A DNA stretch of 64,000 bases. Source: Pseudomonas sp. M30-35. GTDB taxonomy: Bacteria > Pseudomonadota > Gammaproteobacteria > Pseudomonadales > Pseudomonadaceae. The notes under the pieces are model-generated. The model had not been told where the DNA came from. It worked only from the letters and a program-made list of their open reading frames with translations, and did no database searches. This document shows, piece after piece, positions 26,183 to 35,368 of the stretch. Position 1 is the first letter of the stretch. Every line of letters starts with the position of its first letter. Location of the stretch: contig NZ_CP020892.1 of assembly GCF_002163625.1 (NCBI RefSeq), forward strand, positions 4,526,001 to 4,590,000. The letters run 5' to 3'. The translations under genes were made by a program, and so were the position numbers.

Positions 26183-27481
26183 CTAACGTTCGGCAAATAG
26201 CGCCTTAACGAAGTCATCGGCGACAAAGGTACGCAAATCATCAATCCCTTCGCCAACGCCGATATAACGAATCGGCAGACCAAACTGCTTGGCCAGGGCG
26301 AAAATCACACCACCTTTAGCTGTGCCATCCAGCTTGGTCAAAACTAAACCGCTCAAGTTCACGGTCTGATTGAATTGTTTCGCCTGATTGATCGCGTTCT
26401 GCCCGGTTCCGGCATCCAGCACCAGCAAGACCTCGTGCGGGGCAGTGTCATCAAGCTTGCCCATCACCCGGCGAACCTTCTTCAACTCTTCCATCAGGTT
26501 GTCTTTGGTGTGTAGACGCCCGGCGGTATCTGCGATCAACACATCCATACCCCGCGACTTGGCAGCCTGCACCGCATCGAAAATCACCGAGGCAGAGTCA
26601 GCGCCAGTATGCTGAGCAATAACCGGGATGTTGTTGCGCTCACCCCAAACCTGTAGCTGCTCAACAGCGGCTGCACGGAAGGTGTCGCCCGCAGCCAGCA
26701 TGACTTTTTTGCCCTCTTGCTGCAGTTTTTTCGCCATCTTGCCAATGGTCGTGGTTTTACCCGCGCCATTAACCCCGACCACCAAAATCACGTAAGGCGT
26801 TTTGCTGCTGTCGACTTTTAGCGGCTGCTCAACCGGCTTAAGCAGTGCTGCCAGCTCGTCTTGCAGTGACTTATAAAGCGCGTTGACATTGGTGAGCTGT
26901 TTACGTGCAACCTTTTGGGTCAGGTTCTCGATAATCAGCGTAGTGGCTTCAACACCAACGTCTGCCACCAGCAAACGCGTCTCAATTTCGTCGATCAGGT
27001 CGTCATCGATGGTCTTCTGACCGAGAAACAAACCGGCCATACCTTCGCCAAGACCTGCGCTGGTCTTCGACAAGCCTTGCTTGAGGCGATTGAACCAACT
27101 GCTCTGGTTGCCCGACTTCTCCTGCTCGACAGCGATCACTGGCGGCGTGGCAACAGGCTCAGTTGCAGGCGCGGCAACGCTCGGCTGGGCTGGAGCAGGC
27201 ATGACAGTTGGCGCAGGTGGCGCAGGTGGCGTAACCACCTCGCGAGTCTCTGACTCCAATGCAGCGGGCTTGTCAGCGACTGGCTCAGCAGCGGGCGCAA
27301 CCGATTCAGCGGGCGCAGGTTTCTGCACCTCGGGTTCAGCCGGAACGGGGGCTGGCTCTTGCGGTTTTTTACGCAACCAGCCAAACAGACCTTTCTTCTC
27401 GGCAGTTTTATCAGCAGCTTGCACGGAAATGTTCGCGTCAGACGCTGCTGGAGTCTTCTTATCTTCGTTGGAACCAAACAT
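26183..27481 (-). CDS. ftsY: Signal recognition particle receptor FtsY
   Basis: A 432-residue SRP receptor GTPase that docks ribosome-nascent chains at the membrane. Residues 1-125 form a low-complexity Pro/Ala/Glu-rich A domain (for example APVPAEPEVQKPAPAE), then the N domain (SWFNRLKQGLSKTSAGLGEGMAGLFLG), then the G domain with G1 VVGVNGAGKTTTIGKMAKKL, DTAGRLHTKDNLMEEL and TKLDGTAKGG. The C-terminus PIRYIGVGEGIDDLRTF is typical. First gene of the leftward ftsYEX group. Confidence 0.97.
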   Translation of the reverse strand: MFGSNEDKKTPAASDANISVQAADKTAEKKGLFGWLRKKPQEPAPVPAEPEVQKPAPAESVAPAAEPVADKPAALESETREVVTPPAPPAPTVMPAPAQPSVAAPATEPVATPPVIAVEQEKSGNQSSWFNRLKQGLSKTSAGLGEGMAGLFLGQKTIDDDLIDEIETRLLVADVGVEATTLIIENLTQKVARKQLTNVNALYKSLQDELAALLKPVEQPLKVDSSKTPYVILVVGVNGAGKTTTIGKMAKKLQQEGKKVMLAAGDTFRAAAVEQLQVWGERNNIPVIAQHTGADSASVIFDAVQAAKSRGMDVLIADTAGRLHTKDNLMEELKKVRRVMGKLDDTAPHEVLLVLDAGTGQNAINQAKQFNQTVNLSGLVLTKLDGTAKGGVIFALAKQFGLPIRYIGVGEGIDDLRTFVADDFVKALFAER

Positions 27482-27855
27482 GGAGGCCGACTATCTCAAA
27501 GAAGCAACGCGCCAGTATCAGCACTAAAACCCCAACAATTGCAGGACAAATAGTCGCAGCTAACTGTTCAGCGGTGGTTTTTAGTCACTTTTACAGGCAT
27601 GGTCGCCAGTAAAACGGATGAGTATCCTAGCACCTCAAGACCTGCCGACGCTAAGACCTCGCGCATCTGACTGACCAGTCGCTGCTCGCAGCTGTTTAAC
27701 CAGTGCGTGGTGTGTGATGATCGGCCCAGGCGCAGAATTAAGCTGGATATGAAACACTTGCAGGCTGAACATCAACCTCAAACGCTTCAGACTCGCACAT
27801 TTGCGCCCCAGTCATCCTTGTTTGGTAAACCTTTATCTTCGGTGACCCCCTTCTT
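27482..27855. other. 374-bp divergent intergenic region, no gene recognised
   Basis: Between ftsY (leftward) and the M16 peptidase gene (rightward); it must hold both promoters. No strong consensus promoter, terminator or repeat was identified. Confidence 0.4.
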
Positions 27856-29211
27856 ATGAATACGATTGCCCGCCGCGCTACCGGCCTGCTGATTGGCATG
27901 CTTTGCATTCCTCTCTCTGCATTCGCAGCCGTCCCCCAAGCCACTCATGAATTCAGCCTCGACAATGGCCTCAAAGTGATTGTCCGTGAAGACCACCGTG
28001 CGCCAGTGGTGGTCTCCCAGCTCTGGTACAAAGTGGGCTCCAGCTTTGAAACGCCTGGCCGCACCGGGCTGTCACACGCCCTTGAACATATGATGTTCAA
28101 AGGCAGCAGCAAGCTCGGTCCGGGCGAGGCCTCGCACGTTCTGCGCGACCTCGGCGCTGAAGAAAACGCCTTCACCAGCGATGACTACACCGCCTATTAC
28201 CAAGTACTCGCACGCGACCGCCTGAGTGTCGCGATGGAGCTTGAAGCAGACCGCATGGCCACATTGAAATTGCCCGCTGAGGAGTTCAAGCGCGAGATCG
28301 AAGTCATCAAAGAAGAACGTCGCCTGCGTACCGACGACAAGCCAACCAGCTTGGCGTATGAGCGCTTCAAGGCGATGGCTTACCCCGCCAGCGGTTATCA
28401 CAATCCGACGATAGGCTGGATGGCTGACCTGCAGCGCATGAGTATCGATGAGCTGCGCCAGTGGTACGAGGCGTGGTACGCACCGAATAACGCCACATTA
28501 GTGGTGGTGGGCGATGTCAGCGAAGCTGAAGTCAAAACGCTTGCTCAGAAATACTTTGGCGCAATTCCCAAGCGCGAAGTGCCTGCGGTCAAAATCCCCA
28601 AGGACCTTGATCAGCCAGGCGAACGTCGCCTGACGCTGCACCTCAAAACCCAACTGCCAAGCCTGATGATGGGCTTTAACGTACCGGGACTGGCCACCGC
28701 AGAAAAACCGCGCAGCGTACACGCCCTGCGTTTGATCGCAGCCTTGCTTGACGGCGGCTACAGCGCACGCTTGTCAACAAACCTTGAGCGTGCGCAAGAA
28801 CTGGTGTCGGGCGCATCTGCTTGGTATGACCCCTACCCGCGCGGCGATAGCTTGTTCATGCTGACGGCAACACCCAACACGCAAAAGGGTAAAACCATCG
28901 AGGAAACTGAAGCGGGCCTGTGGGAAGAACTGCAAAACCTGCAGAACAATCCGCCATCAACTGCAGAAGTTGCCCGCGTACGTGCGCAAGTGATCGCTGG
29001 CTTGGTGTACGAGCGCGACTCAATCACCAGCCAAGCCACTTCAATTGGCAAACTGGAAACAGTCGGTTTGTCTTGGAAGCTGATGGATAAAGAGCTCAGC
29101 GAGCTTGAAGCCGTCACGCCTGCGGATATCCAGGATGCAGCCAAGAAATTCTTCACTCGCGATCGCCTCAGCGTCGCTTACATTCTGCCAGAGGAGAAGA
29201 GCGATGAATAA
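27856..29211 (+). CDS. M16-family zinc metallopeptidase (periplasmic)
   Basis: A 451-residue insulinase/pitrilysin-type peptidase. A signal peptide (RRATGLLIGMLCIPLSAFA) is followed by the inverted zinc motif H74-A-L-E77-H78 (SHALEHMMFKG), with the distal acidic ligand expected in the following EEFKREIEVIKEERRLRTDDKP helix region. The second M16 domain has the R/Y region GGYSARLSTNLERAQELVSGASAWYDPY. It overlaps the next gene by 8 bases; such active/inactive M16 pairs form heterodimers. It probably degrades peptides in the periplasm. Confidence 0.92.
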   Translation: MNTIARRATGLLIGMLCIPLSAFAAVPQATHEFSLDNGLKVIVREDHRAPVVVSQLWYKVGSSFETPGRTGLSHALEHMMFKGSSKLGPGEASHVLRDLGAEENAFTSDDYTAYYQVLARDRLSVAMELEADRMATLKLPAEEFKREIEVIKEERRLRTDDKPTSLAYERFKAMAYPASGYHNPTIGWMADLQRMSIDELRQWYEAWYAPNNATLVVVGDVSEAEVKTLAQKYFGAIPKREVPAVKIPKDLDQPGERRLTLHLKTQLPSLMMGFNVPGLATAEKPRSVHALRLIAALLDGGYSARLSTNLERAQELVSGASAWYDPYPRGDSLFMLTATPNTQKGKTIEETEAGLWEELQNLQNNPPSTAEVARVRAQVIAGLVYERDSITSQATSIGKLETVGLSWKLMDKELSELEAVTPADIQDAAKKFFTRDRLSVAYILPEEKSDE

Positions 29212-30667
29212 GCGCACCCCCTTGCGTCCGGGCTTGTTGAGCCTGGCCCTGCTGTCGGTCCTCTCGATCACCAGCCTCGGCGCCAGCGCTGAAGCCACTA
29301 ACGTTAAAAGCGGCAATAAACTGCAATCACTCAGCGAAATGAGCGAGACCGTCAGCCATCGCAAGCTGGATATCCAAACCTGGAAAACCAGCGAAGGCGC
29401 AAAAGTTTTGTTCGTCGAAGCTCACGAACTACCGATGTTCGACCTGCACCTGACCTATGCCGCAGGCAGCAGCCAGGATGGCGATGTTCAAGGCCTGGCA
29501 ATGTTAACCAACGCCATGCTCAATGAAGGCGTGCCGGGGAAAGATGTTGGCCAAATTGCAGCAGGCTTTGAAGACCTCGGCGCTGAGTTCAGCAACGGCT
29601 CATACCGAGATATGGCGGTTACAGGCCTGCGTAGCCTGAGCGCGAAAAAAGAACGTGAACCCGCTCTGGCGCTGTTCAATCAGGTCATTGGTCAACCGAC
29701 ATTCCCAGAAGACTCCTTCATTCGAATCAAGAACCAGGTGCTCGCTGGTTTCGAATATCAAAAGCAGAACCCTGGCAGCCTTGCCGGTATCGAACTGTTC
29801 AAGAAGCTTTATGGCAAACACCCGTACGCGCACCCAAGTGACGGCACCGAGAAATCAATCCCGCCGATTACTATCGAGCAACTCAAAGCCTTCCACGCCA
29901 AAGCCTACAGTGCCGGTAACACGGTTATTGCACTGGTCGGTGACCTGACTCGCAGTGAAGCAGAGGCGATCACTGCAAAAGTCTCGGCAGCACTACCGAA
30001 AGGCCCGGCATTGCCCGCTATTGTTGAGCCGCAACAGCCAGCCGCAAGCAGTAATCATATTGAGTTCCCCTCCAAGCAGACTCACCTGATGCTAGCTCAG
30101 CTGGGAATCGATCGTGCAGACCCGGATTACGCAGCGCTGTACATGGGCAACCAAATTTTTGGTGGCGGTGGCTTCGGTACACGCCTGATGGAAGAGGTTC
30201 GCGAGAAACGCGGGCTAACCTATGGTGTTTACTCCGGTTTCACCGCCATGCAGGTTCGTGGCCCATTTATGATCAACCTGCAAACGCGGGCAGAACTCAG
30301 CGAAGGCACGCTACAACTGGTCAAGGACCTGCTACGCGAATACTTGAAAAACGGCCCAACCGAGAAAGAACTGGATAATGCCAAGCGCGAAATGGCGGGT
30401 AGCTTTCCGTTATCGACTGCGAGCAACTCGGCGATTGTTGGCCAATTGGGCGCTATAGGCTTTTATAATCTGCCACTCGATTACCTCGAAACCTTTATGC
30501 AGCAGGTTCAGGGTCTAACCGTCGAGCAAGTTAAAACAGCCATGGCCAAACACCTCGACCCAGATGCAATGGTCATCGTCACAGCGGGCCCGACAGTTAC
30601 TCAACAAGAGTTGCCGCCACCCACTGAAAACCCTGCCGAGCAACCGCTGGGCGTTCCGGAGCATTAA
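29204..30667 (+). CDS. M16-family peptidase homologue lacking the zinc motif
   Basis: A 487-residue exported M16 homologue. From the ATG at 29204 the product opens with a signal peptide (PGLLSLALLSVLSITSLGASA); a longer in-frame extension upstream lies inside the preceding gene and was rejected. Where the catalytic partner has HxxEH this protein reads GLAMLTNAMLNEG, so it is non-catalytic. The C-terminal domain keeps GGGGFGTRLMEEVREKRGLTYGVYSGF. It should be the substrate-positioning partner of the upstream peptidase. Its stop overlaps the rsmD start (TAATG). Confidence 0.92.
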   Translation: MNKRTPLRPGLLSLALLSVLSITSLGASAEATNVKSGNKLQSLSEMSETVSHRKLDIQTWKTSEGAKVLFVEAHELPMFDLHLTYAAGSSQDGDVQGLAMLTNAMLNEGVPGKDVGQIAAGFEDLGAEFSNGSYRDMAVTGLRSLSAKKEREPALALFNQVIGQPTFPEDSFIRIKNQVLAGFEYQKQNPGSLAGIELFKKLYGKHPYAHPSDGTEKSIPPITIEQLKAFHAKAYSAGNTVIALVGDLTRSEAEAITAKVSAALPKGPALPAIVEPQQPAASSNHIEFPSKQTHLMLAQLGIDRADPDYAALYMGNQIFGGGGFGTRLMEEVREKRGLTYGVYSGFTAMQVRGPFMINLQTRAELSEGTLQLVKDLLREYLKNGPTEKELDNAKREMAGSFPLSTASNSAIVGQLGAIGFYNLPLDYLETFMQQVQGLTVEQVKTAMAKHLDPDAMVIVTAGPTVTQQELPPPTENPAEQPLGVPEH

Positions 30668-31260
30668 TGAGTAAACAAGCTAGCAGAACAGGCGCCCACG
30701 GCGGGTTAGGTCATGTTCGAATTATCGGTGGCGAGTGGGGCTCACGGCGCTTCACTTTCCCTGATGCACAAGGTCTGCGCCCCACCCCAGACCGGGTGCG
30801 TGAAACCCTGTTCAACTGGTTAGCTCCGTACGTTGAAGGCGCACGCGTGCTCGACCCGTTTACCGGCAGCGGCGCGCTGTATCTGGAAGCACTGTCTCGC
30901 GGAGCTGCCAGTGCATTAGCGCTGGACCTGAACCCTGACTCAGTTGCATCACTGCGCGGCCACCTGCAGACCCTACGCTGTGAGAATGGCCAGCTACTGC
31001 AAAGCAATGCCATTACCTATCTGCAAACCCAACCTGCAACTGCGTTCGATCTAGTATTTCTAGACCCGCCATTTCATCAAGATCTACTGGTTCCAACCTG
31101 CGAGCTGCTTGAGTCCCGCGGCTGGCTAAGTGACGCCGCCTGGATCTACTGTGAGAGCGAAAAGGCGCCTTCAAAGCTGGGATTACCGAGCAACTGGCGC
31201 TTACATCGCGAGAAAAAATCCGGGCAGGTGTATTACTCTTTGTGGGAACGCAGCACCTAA
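30667..31260 (+). CDS. rsmD: 16S rRNA (guanine(966)-N2)-methyltransferase
   Basis: A 197-residue SAM methyltransferase that modifies G966 of 16S rRNA. It starts with the usual RIIGGEWGSRRFTFPDAQGLRPTPDRVRETLFNWL, has SAM motif VLDPFTGSGALYLEALSRGA and the catalytic DPPF motif (DLVFLDPPFHQDLL). Full length. It is coupled to the M16 pair, the same arrangement as in P. aeruginosa. Confidence 0.95.
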   Translation: MSKQASRTGAHGGLGHVRIIGGEWGSRRFTFPDAQGLRPTPDRVRETLFNWLAPYVEGARVLDPFTGSGALYLEALSRGAASALALDLNPDSVASLRGHLQTLRCENGQLLQSNAITYLQTQPATAFDLVFLDPPFHQDLLVPTCELLESRGWLSDAAWIYCESEKAPSKLGLPSNWRLHREKKSGQVYYSLWERST

Positions 31261-31281
31261 GAAACCTCTGATAAACAGACC

Positions 31282-31309
31282 CAGCCTCGTATTCGAAAGA
31301 ACGAGGCTG
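31282..31309. repeat. Hairpin after rsmD
   Basis: Perfect 9-bp arms CAGCCTCGT and ACGAGGCTG around a 10-base loop, 21 bases after rsmD. There is no T tract; it could be a weak terminator or an RNA stability element. Confidence 0.45.
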
Positions 31310-31336
31310 AACCACACATGCCCACTGGCAACACCG

Positions 31337-32329
31337 ATGAATAATTCCTTTAAGCCTGCATGGTGGCTTCCAAGCGCGCATTTACAGACGCTCTGGAACT
31401 CAATGTGCCGCACCTCTCCAACGCTCGAGCGGCGGCGCGAGCGCATGTGGCTTAACGATGGCGACTTTCTGGATATGGACTGGTATGGGCCGCATCAAGC
31501 AGACACACCATTGGTCCTCCTGCTGCACGGCTTAACCGGCTCATCCAACTCGCTATACATCCTTGGCGTCCAACAAACGCTTGCCGCTCAAGGCTGGGCC
31601 AGTGTTGCTCTGAATTGGCGCGGCTGCTCCGGCGAGCCCAATCTATTACCGCGCGGCTATCACTCCGGCGCCAGTGAAGATCTGGCTGAAACGGTCTGTC
31701 ATCTGCGCGCGCAGCGTCCTATGGCACCCCTTTACGCGGCGGGTTATTCACTCGGCGGCAATGTACTGCTCAAGTATCTTGGAGAAACGGGCAAAGACAG
31801 TCAGTTGCAAGGCGCTGTCGCAGTTTCGGTGCCGTTCAGGCTCGACCAATGCGCTGACCGCATCGGCATGGGTTTCTCAAAGGTGTATCAGGCGCACTTT
31901 ATGCGCGAGATGGTCGCTTACGTTAGAGACAAACAACGCCTGTTCAGCCACAGCGGCCAGGCTGACCAGTTGTCGATACTCGAAAAGCTCGGCCCGCTCG
32001 ACGGCATGCGTACCTTCTGGGACTTCGATGGCAAAGTCACCGCTCCGCTCCACGGTTTCAGCGATGCGCAGGATTATTACAAGCGCTCTTCAAGCCGCTA
32101 CTTCCTCGGCAAAATTTGCACGCCAACCCTGCTAATCCAGGCCAAGGATGACCCGTTTGTATTTGAGCACAGCCTTCCAGAACCGGATGAGCTGGCAAGT
32201 TGCATCGAGTTTGAGTTGCACCCCAAAGGCGGCCATGTCGGCTTTATCGAGGGCACACCACAGCGCCCGGGCTACTACCTTGAACGGCGTATTCCGCAAT
32301 GGCTTAGCCAGAGCGCTGGGCGCCTCTAA
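31337..32329 (+). CDS. Alpha/beta hydrolase of the YheT/EMB8 family
   Basis: A 330-residue hydrolase. It starts MNNSFKPAWWLPSAHLQTLWN, the typical opening of YheT-like proteins (the in-frame extension upstream overlaps rsmD and was rejected). The oxyanion region LVLLLHGLTGSSNSLY, nucleophile elbow AAGYSLGGNVLLKYLGE with catalytic Ser, acid region AKDDPFV and the final His in HPKGGHVGFIEG make a complete triad. Substrate unknown; relatives are esterases. It ends convergent with the TetR gene with a 4-base overlap of the coding ends. Confidence 0.9.
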   Translation: MNNSFKPAWWLPSAHLQTLWNSMCRTSPTLERRRERMWLNDGDFLDMDWYGPHQADTPLVLLLHGLTGSSNSLYILGVQQTLAAQGWASVALNWRGCSGEPNLLPRGYHSGASEDLAETVCHLRAQRPMAPLYAAGYSLGGNVLLKYLGETGKDSQLQGAVAVSVPFRLDQCADRIGMGFSKVYQAHFMREMVAYVRDKQRLFSHSGQADQLSILEKLGPLDGMRTFWDFDGKVTAPLHGFSDAQDYYKRSSSRYFLGKICTPTLLIQAKDDPFVFEHSLPEPDELASCIEFELHPKGGHVGFIEGTPQRPGYYLERRIPQWLSQSAGRL

Positions 32330-32985
32330 ACCAAGGCCTCGAGCGGCACATAGTACGTCTGATGCAAGGCTTCGATCTCAGCACGAGCTGCAGGGGCTAT
32401 CAGCCCGACTTCTAGCGCAAGCACCTGATAAATGCCGCGCCGCAGCATCTCCTCACTGAGATCGCCAGACTTATGCTGTGATGTGCATAAAAAACGCACC
32501 CATGAAGTCAGAATGATCCAGCTATTAAGAGTGAGCGCCTCGATCTGCAGAGCCGTCATCACCAGAATACCGGCATCGCAGAAGCCTTGATAAATAGTTT
32601 GCGCGCCCTGCAGGCAGCGCTCAGAGAACAGTTGGTAACGTTCAGCCAACGATGGGTCATTGTCGAGCAAATGCTCAAGGTCACGGTGTAAAAACCGATA
32701 GCGCCACATCGCTTCAAGCAGCGATTCCAGATAGAAATTTTTGTCTGCAATGCTTGGCTCACGACCTTCTGGCAGCCGTAAAAAACCGTCGACATCACTT
32801 TCATAACGAATGAACAGCTCGGCGATGATCGCCTGCTTATTACTGAAGTGGTAATACAGGTTACCGGGTGAGATGCGCAAATATTCAGCGATATGGTTAG
32901 TCGTAACGCTACGCTCACCCTGACTGTTAAACAGCTCAAGGCTTGCTTGGATAATACGTTCGCGGGTTTTCAGCGGAGCTGCCAT
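32326..32985 (-). CDS. TetR-family transcriptional regulator
   Basis: A 219-residue regulator. The N-terminal HTH reads KTRERIIQASLELFNSQGERSVTTNHIAEYLRISPGNLYYHFSNKQAIIAEL, a textbook TetR DNA-binding domain, with a helical ligand domain behind it. The ATG at 32985 was used; a TTG at 32991 is also possible. It is divergent from the aldehyde dehydrogenase gene, with a near-perfect palindrome lying in the aldehyde dehydrogenase promoter, so it probably represses that operon. A fatty aldehyde or acyl-type ligand would fit the context but is a guess. Confidence 0.9.
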   Translation of the reverse strand: MAAPLKTRERIIQASLELFNSQGERSVTTNHIAEYLRISPGNLYYHFSNKQAIIAELFIRYESDVDGFLRLPEGREPSIADKNFYLESLLEAMWRYRFLHRDLEHLLDNDPSLAERYQLFSERCLQGAQTIYQGFCDAGILVMTALQIEALTLNSWIILTSWVRFLCTSQHKSGDLSEEMLRRGIYQVLALEVGLIAPAARAEIEALHQTYYVPLEALV

Positions 32986-33160
32986 ATACAACAGGATCTC
33001 ACTACGTAGTCAGGATTGAATGCATCAAGCACGGTGCGGCCCGAACAAAAGGTACACGCTGACGCCGCAAAAGTGTTACTGCACGGTCTCTTTCCAGTAA
33101 ACCTGCGATATCACCCAACTTTTGACATAGCCACATTTGCAAGCAAAAACCCTATGCTAT

Positions 33161-33189
33161 TTGACATCTTAGAGTAATTGCTCTAAAAA
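33161..33189 (+). promoter_or_regulatory. Sigma-70 promoter with TetR-type operator between -35 and -10
   Basis: TTGACA at 33161-33166 and TAAAAA at 33184-33189 are spaced by 17 bases. TTAGAGTAATTGCTCTAA (33169-33186), a palindrome matching in 8 of 9 pairs, fills the spacer and touches the -10. It lies 75 bases before the aldehyde dehydrogenase start and is well placed for repression by the divergent TetR. Confidence 0.6.
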
Positions 33190-33260
33190 TTCATCTCAAC
33201 GTTTTTTAGCCTTGTGCTATTGCCCAGCAAGGTCCACACCGAATCGTAGAGAGCATAAAC

Positions 33261-34691
33261 ATGGTCGCCAACGTCGCTTACCTAGAAAAAAACCAAGAGC
33301 AGATTGATCAGTTGGACAGCACCTTAGCCCTGCAACGCCAGGCCTATCAGGCAAACCCTATGCCGCCTGCTGAACAGCGTATTCAGTGGTTGAATGCGTT
33401 GTGCGACCTGTTAAAAAACGAGCAGCAAGCCCTGATCACGGCAATATCTACAGATTTCAGCAACCGCTCAGCAGATGAAACGCTGCTCGCCGAAATCATG
33501 CCCAGCTTGCACAACATTCACTACGCAACTAAACGCATCAAAAAGTGGATGAAGCCTTCACGGCGCAGTGTCGGCATGCAATTTATGCCCGCATCGGCCA
33601 AAGTCATCTACCAGCCAGTAGGCGTGGTCGGCGTGATCGTGCCGTGGAACTATCCTCTGTTCCTGACCATAGGCCCACTGGTCGGAGCATTGTCTGCTGG
33701 CAATCGGGTCATGATCAAAATGAGCGAGTCGACTCCGGCCACCTCGCAACTGGTCAAAGACCTGCTAGGCAGAATATTTCCAGAAGACCTGGTCAGCGTT
33801 GCGCTGGGTGAAGCCGAAGTGGGCATGGCCTTCTCCAAGCTACCTTTCGATCACTTGCTGTTCACCGGCGCGACCAGCATCGGCAAACATGTAATGCGCG
33901 CCGCCGCAGAAAACCTGACCCCAGTCACCCTGGAGCTGGGCGGCAAATCACCGGCAATCATCAGCAAAGACGCGTCACTGGACGATGCCGCTGAACGCAT
34001 CGCCTTCGGTAAAACCATGAATGCTGGCCAAACCTGCGTAGCACCTGACTACATACTGGTGCCTAAAGGCCAGGTTGAGGGCTTTGTCGAGGCGTATCGC
34101 AAAGTGGTATTGAAGTTTTATCCGAAGCTTGAAGACAACCCTGATTACACAGCGATCATCAATGACCGCCAGCAAGCTCGTCTCAATGGCTACCTCAGTG
34201 ACGCCGAAAGCAAAGGCGCCAAACTGATTCCGCTGTTTGCCAACGCGCAAGACCGACGCATGCCGCACACACTGCTGCTCAACGTTAATGACGACATGAA
34301 AATCATGCAGGACGAAATCTTCGGCCCACTGCTGCCTATCGTGCCGTATGAGCGCATCGAAGATGCTTTCGCTTACGTCAACCAACGCCCGCGGCCATTG
34401 GCCCTGTACTACTTTGGTTATCACAAGGGCGAACAGCAGCGAGTGCTGCATGAGACCCACTCAGGCGGTGTCTGCATTAACGACACCCTGCTCCACGTGG
34501 CTCAAGACGACATGCCGTTTGGCGGTATCGGACCCTCAGGTATGGGCCAATATCACGGCCACGAAGGCTTCCTGACATTCAGTAAAGCCAAAGGCGTATT
34601 CATCAAGCAACGTCTTAACGCTGCAAAAACCATCTATCCGCCTTATGGCACGTCGATTCAGAAGATGATCTACAAGTTATTTGTGCGCTAA
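33261..34691 (+). CDS. calB: Coniferyl-aldehyde-dehydrogenase-type aldehyde dehydrogenase
   Basis: A 476-residue NAD(P)-dependent aldehyde dehydrogenase of the CalB-like class (fatty and aromatic aldehydes). Markers are the PWNYPLFLTIGPL substrate/cofactor region, FTGATSIGKHVMRAAAENLTPVTLELGGKSP with the general-base Glu, and NAGQTCVAPDYILVP with the catalytic Cys. A C-terminal KTIYPPYG membrane-proximal tail is typical of this subgroup. It is followed by a Tat-exported protein and a GMC oxidoreductase on the same strand, suggesting a pathway that oxidises alcohol to aldehyde to acid. Divergent from TetR. Confidence 0.9.
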   Translation: MVANVAYLEKNQEQIDQLDSTLALQRQAYQANPMPPAEQRIQWLNALCDLLKNEQQALITAISTDFSNRSADETLLAEIMPSLHNIHYATKRIKKWMKPSRRSVGMQFMPASAKVIYQPVGVVGVIVPWNYPLFLTIGPLVGALSAGNRVMIKMSESTPATSQLVKDLLGRIFPEDLVSVALGEAEVGMAFSKLPFDHLLFTGATSIGKHVMRAAAENLTPVTLELGGKSPAIISKDASLDDAAERIAFGKTMNAGQTCVAPDYILVPKGQVEGFVEAYRKVVLKFYPKLEDNPDYTAIINDRQQARLNGYLSDAESKGAKLIPLFANAQDRRMPHTLLLNVNDDMKIMQDEIFGPLLPIVPYERIEDAFAYVNQRPRPLALYYFGYHKGEQQRVLHETHSGGVCINDTLLHVAQDDMPFGGIGPSGMGQYHGHEGFLTFSKAKGVFIKQRLNAAKTIYPPYGTSIQKMIYKLFVR

Positions 34692-34697
34692 ACCAAT

Positions 34698-34727
34698 CGC
34701 CGCTGACAGCACGTGCTGTCAGCGGCG
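34698..34727. repeat. Perfect 30-bp palindrome
   Basis: The 15-base arm CGCCGCTGACAGCAC is followed directly by its exact reverse complement with no spacer. It begins 6 bases after the aldehyde dehydrogenase stop and has no T tract. It could form a strong hairpin (terminator without U tract, mRNA end protection) or bind a dimeric protein. Confidence 0.85.
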
Positions 34728-34754
34728 CATGCAATCACGACGGTAACAATAAAA

Positions 34755-35300
34755 ATGACAAAAGCCCCCCCGAATACTGTTGAAATGAGCCGCCGAGGCT
34801 TTTTAAAAACAGGGCTGATTGGCACCGCTTTTTTAGCAACAGCAGGACTTACTGCAACGCTCAGTGGCTGCTCGGCCAGCACGCCAGCTGATGGTTTTCG
34901 AGTGATTCGCGCATCAGATATGGCGCTGCTTTCTGCAATCATTCCAGTGATTATCGAAGGCGCGGTGCCTCCAGCACAAATGCAGCAAGCCGTGACAGGC
35001 ACGATTCAAAGCCTCGATAAAAGTCTCGCCCACCTTTCACCAGAATTACTCAAGCTCACCGTACAACTATTCGATGTGCTCGCATTACCGGTTACCCGGG
35101 GTCCGTTAACGGGCATCTGGGGCAGCTGGGAAAATGCCAGTGCAGAAGATATTCGCCACTTTCTGGAGCGTTGGCAGAACAGCTCGCTTAGCCTGCTGAA
35201 AATGGGTTACGACTCATTAATAAAGCTGGTGCTGATGAGTTGGTACAGCCGCCCCGAGTCCTGGGCTCACTGCGGCTACCCAGGACCGCCTACCTTTTAA
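34755..35300 (+). CDS. Tat-exported small subunit-like protein (gluconate 2-dehydrogenase subunit 3-like)
   Basis: A 181-residue protein with a twin-arginine signal (SRRGFLKTG, then LIGTAFLATAGLTATLSGC). The mature part (FRVIRASDMALLSAIIPVIIEGAVPP) resembles the small subunit that escorts GMC-type dehydrogenases such as gluconate 2-dehydrogenase subunit 3. A Cys in TLSGCSAS also fits a lipobox. The ATG at 34755 was taken; 34785 (starting at the Tat motif) is an alternative. Immediately upstream of the GMC oxidoreductase gene, it probably helps export or anchor it. Confidence 0.72.
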   Translation: MTKAPPNTVEMSRRGFLKTGLIGTAFLATAGLTATLSGCSASTPADGFRVIRASDMALLSAIIPVIIEGAVPPAQMQQAVTGTIQSLDKSLAHLSPELLKLTVQLFDVLALPVTRGPLTGIWGSWENASAEDIRHFLERWQNSSLSLLKMGYDSLIKLVLMSWYSRPESWAHCGYPGPPTF

Positions 35301-35368
35301 GTAAACGTCTTGCTCAGTTGGGCCAAAGCGCCCACTTCTAATAAGAGTTAACCAGAGAACTGCCTAAT

